A stretch of DNA of 64,000 nucleotides from RGIG7332 sp045580305. GTDB lineage: Bacteria > Bacillota > Clostridia > Oscillospirales > JAAYXM01. Position 1 is the first letter of the stretch. The number at the start of each line of letters is the position of its first letter. The notes under the pieces are model-generated. The model had not been told where the DNA came from, did not search any database, and was given only the letters and a program-made list of their open reading frames with translations. The translations under genes and the position numbers were made by a program. The stretch spans positions 76,209 through 140,208 of the forward strand of contig JAZNNQ010000003.1 in the NCBI GenBank assembly GCA_045580305.1. Reading direction: 5' to 3'. This document shows positions 44,080-52,713 of the stretch, piece by piece.

Positions 44080-45228
44080 ATGGTTTCAAATATTTCGGTT
44101 CTTGGTTCTACCGGCTCTATCGGTCAACAGACGATGGATATATTGCGAACCTATAATATAAAGGCATCGGCGCTCACTACAAATCGCAATATAAAGCTGC
44201 TGGAAACTCAGGCGCGTGAATTTAAACCTAAACTTGTTGCTGCTATGGATGAAGTTGCATATCGCGATTTAAAGATAGCTCTTGCGGATACCGATATAAA
44301 GGTATATTGCGGTATGGATGGTCTTGTTGCGGCGGCAGAAGTAGAAGATGCTGAGTGCGTGCTTACCGCTGTTGTCGGAATGGTTGGACTTATCCCAACT
44401 TTGGCCGCAATCGAGGCGGGGCGCAATATTGCACTTGCAAACAAGGAAACCCTTGTTTGTGCAGGTTCTATTGTCACAGAAAAAGCGAAGAAAAAGGGCG
44501 TTTCGCTCCTTCCGGTAGATTCAGAGCATTCGGCAATTTTCCAATGTTTGGAAGCGAGCAGGGATAGGGGCGAGCTTAAAAAAATACTTCTTACCGCATC
44601 CGGTGGACCTTTTTTTGGTAAAAGTAAAAATGAACTTGAAAAGGTCACTGTAGGCGATGCTTTGAAACATCCGAATTGGAGTATGGGCAGCAAAATAACT
44701 ATAGATTCTGCCACGCTTATGAATAAGGGCCTTGAATTTATTGAGGCTATGTGGCTTTTTGGTGTTACACCTGAGCAAATAGAAGTTGTGGTACACAGAG
44801 AAAGCATCATTCATTCTATGGTGGAATTTTGCGACGGCGCGGTTCTTGCACAGCTTGGTGCTCCAGATATGCGCCTTCCGATAGCTTACGCGCTGACATA
44901 CCCAAGTCGTGTTGATTTTAATGGCCCTGTGCTGGACTTTAAGACACTAAAAAGCCTCTCTTTTGCTACACCTGATACAGATACATTCTCTTGCCTAAAA
45001 CTTGCTATGAAGGCGGCTAAAGCAAAGGATGCAACTGCTGCGGTGTTAAACGGCGCAAACGAAGCGGCAGTATCAATGTTTTTAGAAGAAAAATGCGGTT
45101 TTTTACAAATTGCTGAATTAGTTGAAGAGGCTATGGAAAAAGTAAAGACGAGTGAAAAACCGAGTCTTGATGACATTCTTCAGGCGGATATTTTAGCACG
45201 CGAATGCGTATTCAAACATTTTAAGTAG
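44080..45228 (+). CDS. dxr: 1-deoxy-D-xylulose 5-phosphate reductoisomerase
   Basis: Dxr converts DXP to MEP, the committed step of the non-mevalonate isoprenoid pathway. The 382-residue protein has the NADPH loop LGSTGSIGQQT near 7, ANKETLVCAG near 120, PVDSEHSAIFQC near 144 (metal site), and SASLMNKGLE-like SATLMNKGLEFIEA near 209 with VHRESIIHSMVEF near 234. ATG 44080 follows AGAGGTGG; a GTG at 44068 overlaps that box. IspG and IspH for later steps are also in this window. Confidence 0.96.
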   Translation: MVSNISVLGSTGSIGQQTMDILRTYNIKASALTTNRNIKLLETQAREFKPKLVAAMDEVAYRDLKIALADTDIKVYCGMDGLVAAAEVEDAECVLTAVVGMVGLIPTLAAIEAGRNIALANKETLVCAGSIVTEKAKKKGVSLLPVDSEHSAIFQCLEASRDRGELKKILLTASGGPFFGKSKNELEKVTVGDALKHPNWSMGSKITIDSATLMNKGLEFIEAMWLFGVTPEQIEVVVHRESIIHSMVEFCDGAVLAQLGAPDMRLPIAYALTYPSRVDFNGPVLDFKTLKSLSFATPDTDTFSCLKLAMKAAKAKDATAAVLNGANEAAVSMFLEEKCGFLQIAELVEEAMEKVKTSEKPSLDDILQADILARECVFKHFK

Positions 45229-46260
45229 GTGGTTACTATTTATATTATCTTAGTAGTTATTCTCTTTGGTGCGCTCATTGCGATACATGAGTTCGGGCAC
45301 TTTATTGCTGCGAAAATTTCCGGCGTTCGGGTAAATGAGTTTGCGATAGGCATGGGCCCGGCTATATTTAAGAAGAAGATCGGCGAGACTCTGTATGCTC
45401 TGAGATTGCTGCCTCTTGGCGGTTATTGTGCTATGGAGGGCGAGGATGAGGAAAGTGAAGATGTTGAGCATGCATTCCACTCCAAGCCAATACTCAGCAG
45501 GATTTTAATTGTTGCCTCAGGACCGATTATGAACCTCATTGTTGGTGTTCTGGTGCTCGCTTTTGTGTTTCTGCCGGTAACCGGATGGACAACACCCACT
45601 TTAACCCAGGTGGATGCGCGGATAAACGGACTTCAGGCGGGCGACACGATAGTTGAAATTGACGGCTATGATGTTGTTCTGTTTTCTGATTTTCATATCG
45701 GTCTTGACAGAGCAAAAGATGCACCCTATTACGACATTAAGGTTGAGCGTGACGGCGAGAAGATTTTGCTTGAGAATGTTAAGCTTGAACTTCGTGAGTT
45801 TGATGACAATGGCGAAAAAGTTATGCGCTACGGACTTACTTTTAATGTAGAACAAACGAGTTTCTGGAATAAAACTAAATTTGTATTCAAGAACTCTTAC
45901 AACTTAGTTCGGCTTGTTATCGTTGGCCTCGGCGATCTATTGACAGGCAACGCTGGCCTTGACGATATGGCAGGACCAATTGGAATAAGCTCGGTAATGG
46001 TGGATACCGCGAAGGAATCCATGACATCTCTTTGGTATTTACTGGCTCTTGTGTCCATTAACCTGGGAATTATGAATCTGCTTCCCATCCCGGCACTTGA
46101 CGGTGGAAGATTGTTCTTTATGATCATCGAGCTTATCAGAAGAAAACCGATACCGCAGAAATATGAAGGCTGGGTTCACGCTGCAGGCTTTGCGATCTTA
46201 ATTCTTCTTATGATTTTAGTTGCCTTTAATGATATTTTTAAGCTTTTTACAGGTGGTTAA
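45229..46260 (+). CDS. rseP: Site-2 intramembrane zinc metalloprotease RseP/RasP
   Basis: This membrane protease cuts transmembrane helices of regulatory and cell-division proteins. The 343 residues include the zinc motif HEFGH near residue 20 in helix 1, a PDZ domain around 125-190 and the C-terminal motif NLLPIPALDGGR near 283. The only canonical start is the GTG directly after the dxr TAG, and no proper ribosome-binding site stands before it; GTAGGTGG lies over the junction. It may be started by reinitiation after dxr, or at an unusual codon such as ATT 45238. Confidence 0.92.
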   Translation: MVTIYIILVVILFGALIAIHEFGHFIAAKISGVRVNEFAIGMGPAIFKKKIGETLYALRLLPLGGYCAMEGEDEESEDVEHAFHSKPILSRILIVASGPIMNLIVGVLVLAFVFLPVTGWTTPTLTQVDARINGLQAGDTIVEIDGYDVVLFSDFHIGLDRAKDAPYYDIKVERDGEKILLENVKLELREFDDNGEKVMRYGLTFNVEQTSFWNKTKFVFKNSYNLVRLVIVGLGDLLTGNAGLDDMAGPIGISSVMVDTAKESMTSLWYLLALVSINLGIMNLLPIPALDGGRLFFMIIELIRRKPIPQKYEGWVHAAGFAILILLMILVAFNDIFKLFTGG

Positions 46261-46261
46261 T

Positions 46262-47305
46262 ATGAAAAAGACAAAGCAAATAAAAGTGGGAAATTTAACA
46301 ATAGGCGGGGGAAATCAGGTTATTGTTCAGTCAATGTGTAATACGGATACCCGTGATGTAGTGGCAACAGTGCAGCAGATCAATTCCCTTGCCGAAGTTG
46401 GTTGTGAGCTTATTCGTGTTGCAGTTGTTGATGAGGCGGCGGCAAGAGCGATTTATGACATCAAGAAGCAGATAAATATCCCGCTTGTTGCGGATATTCA
46501 TTTCGATTATCGTCTTGCCATAGAGGCGGTAAATGCCGGCGCGGACAAAATTCGTCTTAATCCCGGTAACATCGGCGGTGAAGATAGGGTTAAAAAAGTG
46601 GTTGAAGCTTGCCGCGCAAAGAATATACCCATAAGAATCGGTGTGAATGGCGGATCTCTTGATAAAGAACTTCTTGCTAAGTATGGTGTGACACCTGATG
46701 CGATGGTTGCAAGTGCTATGTCACATGTTGAAATATTAAATCGCTTTGACTTTGATGACATTGCGATTTCTATTAAAGCATCGGATGTAAACAAGACAAT
46801 TGCGGCTTATCGTTTGCTGTCCCAAAAAACCGATTATCCGTTGCATCTGGGCGTTACTGAAACCGGAACCGCATTTATGGGCTCTATCAAATCTGCTATT
46901 GGTATAGGCAGCCTTCTTTGTGACGGCATAGGTGATACCATTCGTGTGTCTCTTACTGCAGATCCTAAGGAAGAGATTAAAACCGCATACGCGATTTTAA
47001 AAGCATGCGGCAAAAGAGAAAGTGGTGCTAATTTGGTTTCATGTCCCACTTGCGGAAGATGCAGAATTAATTTGATTGATATAGCATCTCAGGTAGAAGA
47101 GCGTCTGCAGACGGAGAAAAGACCGATTACCGTTGCGGTTATGGGCTGCGCCGTAAATGGTCCCGGCGAAGCACGCGAGGCTGATGTGGGAATTGCGGGC
47201 GGAGACGGCGAAGGCCTTTTATTTAAAAAGGGAGAAATTGTTAAAAAAGTGCCTATGGATCAGATAGTAGATGCACTTATGGAATTAATTGAACAGTTAC
47301 CGTGA
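46262..47305 (+). CDS. ispG: 4-hydroxy-3-methylbut-2-enyl diphosphate synthase IspG
   Basis: IspG converts MEcPP to HMBPP with a 4Fe-4S cluster. The 347-residue protein starts KQIKVGNLTIGGGNQVIVQSM, has a TIM-barrel part with VADIHFDYRLA near 80, and a C-terminal cluster domain with CPTCGRC near 261 and GCAVNGPGEA near 296, containing the three cluster cysteines and the conserved Glu. ATG 46262 follows AGGTGG with 5-6 nt spacing. It overlaps nothing and is followed by polC. Confidence 0.96.
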   Translation: MKKTKQIKVGNLTIGGGNQVIVQSMCNTDTRDVVATVQQINSLAEVGCELIRVAVVDEAAARAIYDIKKQINIPLVADIHFDYRLAIEAVNAGADKIRLNPGNIGGEDRVKKVVEACRAKNIPIRIGVNGGSLDKELLAKYGVTPDAMVASAMSHVEILNRFDFDDIAISIKASDVNKTIAAYRLLSQKTDYPLHLGVTETGTAFMGSIKSAIGIGSLLCDGIGDTIRVSLTADPKEEIKTAYAILKACGKRESGANLVSCPTCGRCRINLIDIASQVEERLQTEKRPITVAVMGCAVNGPGEAREADVGIAGGDGEGLLFKKGEIVKKVPMDQIVDALMELIEQLP

Positions 47306-47327
47306 TTTATTAAGGGGAATACATAAA

Positions 47328-50300
47328 GTGAAAGAAAAAACTACTTTAGGTCAGATGTTTGAGATATCAAGCTCAGACGAGGCCATTGGTGAAATTTTGA
47401 ATAAATATATCGACGATGCTACTGTTGAGGTTAAAAACAAGAGTATCTGCGTTGCCATTTCCTGTGAAAAATTGTGTGATATAAATGCAATTTCTGCTGT
47501 GGAAGATCAAATTGCTGCCAAGTATCAGCTGAACAAAATGCAAATCATCACAAAGTATCCCGCTTCGTTATTAAATGAAGAGTACTTCAATGCCATAGTT
47601 GAAAAAATCAAGAGAAACTATCCGGCGGTAAATGGATATTTGCATAATGCTGAGTTTAAATTAACTGACAACCTTTTAACAGTAAAGCTGTCAGGAGAAG
47701 GCGAGAAGTTTGTATCTACATGCATTCCGTGGCTGAAAAGAGAAATTTACGACAGCTTTGGAATAATTGTTGAAATTCGCATTATTGAGGGAAAGTTTGA
47801 CGCGCAAGAGGTGGAAGAAATCCGTCAGAAAATGCTCGCAGAGATGCCGACACAGCCCCTGGCTGTACCTAAAAAAGTTACATCAACCCCCAAAAAAGAT
47901 AAGAGTTTTGTGAAGCATAACAAGCTAAAAGAAACAAAGGGTGAGGTACTGCTTGGCAAGCCGCTTATGGATGTAATTACACCGATGAGCGAACTTGATG
48001 ATGAATTTGGCAAGGTAACGGTTGAAGGCGATGTTTTCTTTACCGATCATAAGGAGAATTTAGAGCGCGGAACTATGCGCCTAAAATTTGATATAACCGA
48101 CTATACCGGATCAATTAAGGTCACAAAGTCGTTGCCCATTGATGAGGGAAAAGCGCTTGCAAAGACAATGAAACCCGGTACTCATGTTATGGTCTACGGT
48201 ATCACTGCTTATGATATGTATGTTCAGGATACTGTTTTAAAAGCGCAAAACATCGTTAAATGCGACAAGAAGATAAGAGCAGATAAAGCAGAGAAAAAGC
48301 GTGTAGAGTTGCATATGCATACCAATATGTCCTCGATGGATGGCACTGCATCGGCAGAGAGCTTAATTGCTCGTGCAAAAATGTGGGGACATCCCGCTGT
48401 TGCAATTACTGACCACGGCGTTGTTCAGGCATATCCTGAGGCAATGAAGGCAGCTAAAGACGGTGGCATTAAGGTTATATACGGTGTTGAGGCATATTTT
48501 ATAAACGATGATGCCAGTATTGCCGCGCTTAAAGGCACATCAAACGAACCGCTTGACGGTGAGTTCGTCTGCTTTGATATTGAAACTACGGGACTAAATG
48601 TGGGTGTAGACGGTATTACTGAAATTGCGGCCACGGTCATCCGTAATGGCGAGTTGGCTGAAGAATACCACACATATGTTAATCCGGAGCAAAAGATTTC
48701 TGCAAAAATAACCGAACTTACAGGTATATCAAACGAAACTGTCAAGGATGCACCGCTTACCGAGGCAGCGCTGCGCGACTTTTTAAACTTTGCAAACGGT
48801 CGTGTTCTGGTTGCTCACAATGCGGACTTCGACATCGGATTTTTGCGCGAAGGATGCAGAAAATACGGTATTGAATATAACTTTGTATCTCTTGACACCC
48901 TGGCAATGGCTCGTATATTGTTGCCAAATTTGGAAAGACACAGACTTAATATCGTTGCAAATGCGCTGTCCCTGCCTAAGTTCCAGCATCACAGAGCAGG
49001 GGATGATGCTGCAACGGTTGCACATATGCTTATCAAGTTTTTCGATATGCTTAAAAACTCTCCCGCTAAAACAAAAAATGTGGGTGAGATAAACCTCGAT
49101 TTATCCGGTATGAATACCGGCAAGATTGCAAAGGTCAAGCCATATCATCTGATTATTCTCGTAAAGAACTATGTGGGACTTAAAAATTTGTATAAGCTTG
49201 TTTCCTTGGCACATTTAAAATACTATCAGAGACGCCCGATAATCCCGCGCTCGGTTCTTGATGAATACAGAGAGGGATTAATTATCGGTTCCGCTTGTGA
49301 GGCGGGCGAACTATACGGTGCGATTGTGTCTAAGAAACCCGATGAAGAAATTGAGGAAATAGCGCGTTATTACGATTTTCTGGAAATTCAGCCGCTGGGC
49401 AATAATGAGTTTATGCTTGAGGCGGGAATAGTGAAATCATTAGATGACATTCGTGATTTTAACCGCTATGTGGTAACATTGGGCGAGCGCTTGAATATTC
49501 CGGTTGCAGCAACCGGCGATGTTCATTTCCTCGAGCCTCACGACGAGGTGTATCGTCGTATTCTTATGGCGGGTATGGGCTTTAATGATGCTGACAATCA
49601 GGCGCCGCTATACCTTAAAACAACGGATGAAATGCTTGAAGAATTCTCTTATTTGGGTGAAGCAAAGGCATATGAAGTTGTTGTTGAAAACACAAATAAA
49701 ATTGCCGATTGGTGTGAGGAAATAAGACCTATACCGAAGGATAATTATCCGCCGTCTATTGAAGGCTCAAAAGAAGACTTAATCAATATGTGTAACAAAA
49801 AAGCGAGAGAGCTTTACGGCGACCCGCTGCCTGAAATTATAAAAGAGCGACTTGAATATGAGCTTGGAAAGATAACTTCTCAGGGCTATGATGTTATGTA
49901 TATGATAGCGCAGAAGCTGGTTCAGCGTTCAAATGAAGAGGGGTATCTTGTCGGTTCTCGAGGTTCTGTAGGATCTTCCGTTGTTGCATATTTTGCTGGT
50001 ATTACAGAGGTTAACGCATTCCCGCCACATTACCGTTGCGAGAAGTGTAAATATTCGGAGTTTATGGAGGGTATGGGTTATAGTACCGGTGCGGATATGC
50101 CGGACAAAGTTTGTCCTAAATGCGGAAGCAAATTAGGTAAGGATGGCTTTGATATTCCGTTCGCTACATTCTTGGGCTTTAATGCGGACAAAATTCCGGA
50201 TATCGACCTTAATTTCTCCGGCGAATACCAGGCGCGTGCACATCGTCACACTATTGAAATTTTCGGTGAGGATCATGTGTTCCGTGCTGGTACTATCGGT

Positions 50301-51620
50301 ACTATCGCAGAAAAAACCGCGTTCGGTTTTGTTAAAAAATATTTGGACGAGCGCAACGAACACAAGTCCAAGGCTGAAGAAAATCGATTAACCGTCGGGT
50401 GTACCGGAATTAAGCGTACTACCGGTCAGCATCCGGGTGGCGTTATGATTGTTCCCATGGATAAGGAGATATACGATTTCACACCGGTACAGCATCCGGC
50501 AGATGATAAGAACAGTGACATTATAACAACACACTTCGATTATCATTCTATTCACGATAATATTCTTAAGCTTGACCTTCTTGGCCATGATGACCCGTCT
50601 ATGATTCGTATGCTTGAAGACATTACCGGGGTTGATGCTAAGAAAATTCCTCTTGACGATCCGGATACTATGAGCATATTTACCGCATGCAAGGCGCTGG
50701 GTATCGAGGAGGATCCGATCTTAGGAAAGACCGGAGCTACAGCTATCCCTGAATTTGGTACAAAATTCGTTCGCGAAATGCTGCTTGATACCAAGCCTAC
50801 GACATTTGACGAGCTTGTTCGTATTTCGGGTCTGTCCCACGGTACCGATGTTTGGATAAATAATGCACAAACATTGGTAAAAGAGGGGACTGCTACTCTT
50901 AAGGAAGCGATCTGCTGTCGTGATGATATTATGTTGTATCTGATTTCGATGGGTATGGAATCCAAAACTTCGTTTACAATAATGGAGAGCGTGCGTAAAG
51001 GTAAGGGATTGACTCCAGAGTGGGAAGAGGATATGCGAGCGCACAATGTGCCGGAGTGGTATATTGACTCTTGTAAAAAGATAAAATATATGTTCCCAAA
51101 AGCTCACGCGGTGGCTTATGTTATGATGGCATTCAGAATTGCTTGGTTTAAGGTACACAAACCGCTGGCGTTCTATGCGGCATATTTCTCAATCCGTGCA
51201 AAGGCATTCGATGCCTCTGTTATGATAAACGGTGATGATATGGTTCTTTCACAGATGGACACAATTTCAAAGAAAGAGAAAGCATCAGCCGTTGAGAAGG
51301 AAATGCTTGTTACCCTTGAGGTGTGTCACGAGTTTTACACCCGCGGCTTTAAGTTTGCACCGGTTGATCTCTATAAATCCGACGCGGTCAATTTTGAAAT
51401 TACCGAGGATGGTATGCTAAGACCTCCGTTTACCGCAATTCCGGGACTGGGTGAGGTTGCGGCGCGCAGTATTATTGCGGAACGAGAGAAGAGTAAGTTC
51501 CTTTCTATGGATGAAATTCAGTCGCGATGCAATAAGGTTTCAAAATCCGTAATTGATCTTTTGGAGAAAAACGGGGCATTGGGTGATATTCCCAGAAGCA
51601 GTCAGATATCGTTTTTCTGA
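47328..51620 (+). CDS. polC: DNA polymerase III alpha subunit, Gram-positive type PolC
   Basis: PolC is the main replicative polymerase of low-GC Gram-positive bacteria, with its own proofreading. The 1430-residue protein has an N-terminal region, an OB fold (about 225-315), a PHP domain (HMHTNMSSMDG near 328), an inserted DEDD exonuclease (CFDIETTGL near 412), and the polymerase with GSRGSVGSS near 876 and IPDIDLNFSGEY near 957. A four-Cys zinc site (CEKCKYSEF to CPKCGSKLG) lies at about 905-935. The GTG at 47328 follows AAGGGGA. It ends the pyrH-polC run; no hairpin terminator is visible. Confidence 0.96.
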   Translation: MKEKTTLGQMFEISSSDEAIGEILNKYIDDATVEVKNKSICVAISCEKLCDINAISAVEDQIAAKYQLNKMQIITKYPASLLNEEYFNAIVEKIKRNYPAVNGYLHNAEFKLTDNLLTVKLSGEGEKFVSTCIPWLKREIYDSFGIIVEIRIIEGKFDAQEVEEIRQKMLAEMPTQPLAVPKKVTSTPKKDKSFVKHNKLKETKGEVLLGKPLMDVITPMSELDDEFGKVTVEGDVFFTDHKENLERGTMRLKFDITDYTGSIKVTKSLPIDEGKALAKTMKPGTHVMVYGITAYDMYVQDTVLKAQNIVKCDKKIRADKAEKKRVELHMHTNMSSMDGTASAESLIARAKMWGHPAVAITDHGVVQAYPEAMKAAKDGGIKVIYGVEAYFINDDASIAALKGTSNEPLDGEFVCFDIETTGLNVGVDGITEIAATVIRNGELAEEYHTYVNPEQKISAKITELTGISNETVKDAPLTEAALRDFLNFANGRVLVAHNADFDIGFLREGCRKYGIEYNFVSLDTLAMARILLPNLERHRLNIVANALSLPKFQHHRAGDDAATVAHMLIKFFDMLKNSPAKTKNVGEINLDLSGMNTGKIAKVKPYHLIILVKNYVGLKNLYKLVSLAHLKYYQRRPIIPRSVLDEYREGLIIGSACEAGELYGAIVSKKPDEEIEEIARYYDFLEIQPLGNNEFMLEAGIVKSLDDIRDFNRYVVTLGERLNIPVAATGDVHFLEPHDEVYRRILMAGMGFNDADNQAPLYLKTTDEMLEEFSYLGEAKAYEVVVENTNKIADWCEEIRPIPKDNYPPSIEGSKEDLINMCNKKARELYGDPLPEIIKERLEYELGKITSQGYDVMYMIAQKLVQRSNEEGYLVGSRGSVGSSVVAYFAGITEVNAFPPHYRCEKCKYSEFMEGMGYSTGADMPDKVCPKCGSKLGKDGFDIPFATFLGFNADKIPDIDLNFSGEYQARAHRHTIEIFGEDHVFRAGTIGTIAEKTAFGFVKKYLDERNEHKSKAEENRLTVGCTGIKRTTGQHPGGVMIVPMDKEIYDFTPVQHPADDKNSDIITTHFDYHSIHDNILKLDLLGHDDPSMIRMLEDITGVDAKKIPLDDPDTMSIFTACKALGIEEDPILGKTGATAIPEFGTKFVREMLLDTKPTTFDELVRISGLSHGTDVWINNAQTLVKEGTATLKEAICCRDDIMLYLISMGMESKTSFTIMESVRKGKGLTPEWEEDMRAHNVPEWYIDSCKKIKYMFPKAHAVAYVMMAFRIAWFKVHKPLAFYAAYFSIRAKAFDASVMINGDDMVLSQMDTISKKEKASAVEKEMLVTLEVCHEFYTRGFKFAPVDLYKSDAVNFEITEDGMLRPPFTAIPGLGEVAARSIIAEREKSKFLSMDEIQSRCNKVSKSVIDLLEKNGALGDIPRSSQISFF

Positions 51621-51658
51621 TGCCTCTGCAAAAAAACGGGAATAATATAAAAAAACTC

Positions 51659-51686
51659 TTGATTTTAACACATAATGTGGTAAAAT
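51659..51686 (+). promoter_or_regulatory. Sigma-A-type promoter for fba
   Basis: TTGATT at 51659-51664, 16-nt spacer ending TGG, TAAAAT at 51681-51686. The TGG before the -10 suggests an extended -10 element. Confidence 0.55.
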
Positions 51687-51722
51687 ATATTGTATATGAA
51701 ATGATGAAAAGGAGATGTCATT

Positions 51723-52652
51723 ATGCCAATAGTTACTTCAACTGAAATGTTCAAAAAAGCTTATGAAGGCGGTTATGCTATCGGTGCGTTCAATGTTAAC
51801 AACATGGAGATCGTACAGGGTATTACCGAAGCTGCTAAGGAGGTTAATTCCCCCCTTATTCTTCAGGTTTCTGCAGGTGCTCGTAAGTATGCGAAGCATG
51901 TTTACCTCATGAAGCTCATTGAGGCTGCAGTAGAGGATACCAACCTCCCGATCTGTGTTCATCTTGACCACGGTGATAGTTTTGACATTTGTAAGTCTTG
52001 TATCGACGGTGGCTTTACCTCCGTTATGATCGACGGTTCTAAGTACTCTTTCGAGGAGAACATTGAACTTACAAAGAAGGTTGTTGACTACGCTCATGCA
52101 CGCGGCGTTGTTGTTGAGGGTGAGCTTGGTAAGCTCGCCGGTATTGAGGACGATGTTAATGTATCCGATGAGGATGCTCAGTTTACCAACCCTGCTGAGG
52201 TTGAGGAGTTCGTTACCCGTACCGGTGTTGACTCTCTTGCTATTGCAATTGGTACCAGCCACGGTGCATTTAAGTTCAAGGGCGAGCCGCGCCTTCGCTT
52301 TGATATCTTAGAAGAAGTTTCAAAGCGTCTTCCCAACTTCCCGATCGTTTTACACGGTGCTTCTTCCGTTATTCCGAAGTATGTTGAAATGATCAACGCT
52401 AACGGCGGTAATATGCCCGGTGCACAGGGCGTTCCGGAGGATATGCTCCGCAAGGCTGCTTCTATGGCTGTTTGTAAGATCAACATTGACTCTGACCTTC
52501 GTCTTGCAATGACCGGCAGCATCCGTGAGTACTTCAATCAGAATCCGGCGCACTTTGACCCGCGTCAGTACCTCTCACCGGCACGCGCTAACATTAAAGA
52601 GCTTGTTAAGCATAAGATTGTTAACGTTCTCGGTAGCGACAACAAAATCTAA
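51723..52652 (+). CDS. fba: Fructose-bisphosphate aldolase, class II
   Basis: The enzyme cleaves fructose 1,6-bisphosphate into DHAP and glyceraldehyde 3-phosphate, using zinc. The 309 residues include the metal ligands in CVHLDHGDSFD near 79, the GVVVEGELGKLAG segment near 130 and HGASSVIP near 210, with GVPEDMLRKAA and INIDSDLRLA near the substrate site. Codon bias is the strongest in the window (GTT, CTT, GGT), matching a glycolytic gene. It stands alone between a promoter and a strong terminator. Confidence 0.95.
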   Translation: MPIVTSTEMFKKAYEGGYAIGAFNVNNMEIVQGITEAAKEVNSPLILQVSAGARKYAKHVYLMKLIEAAVEDTNLPICVHLDHGDSFDICKSCIDGGFTSVMIDGSKYSFEENIELTKKVVDYAHARGVVVEGELGKLAGIEDDVNVSDEDAQFTNPAEVEEFVTRTGVDSLAIAIGTSHGAFKFKGEPRLRFDILEEVSKRLPNFPIVLHGASSVIPKYVEMINANGGNMPGAQGVPEDMLRKAASMAVCKINIDSDLRLAMTGSIREYFNQNPAHFDPRQYLSPARANIKELVKHKIVNVLGSDNKI

Positions 52653-52660
52653 CAACTATG

Positions 52661-52695
52661 AAACGAGGGGAGCGAATTTTCTCCCCTCGTTTTTC
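52661..52695 (+). terminator. Rho-independent terminator after fba
   Basis: A 12-bp stem, AAACGAGGGGAG (52661-52672) with its complement 52681-52692, loop CGAATTTT and a T run. Confidence 0.9.
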
Positions 52696-52713
52696 TATTA
52701 AGGGGGCAGGGAT

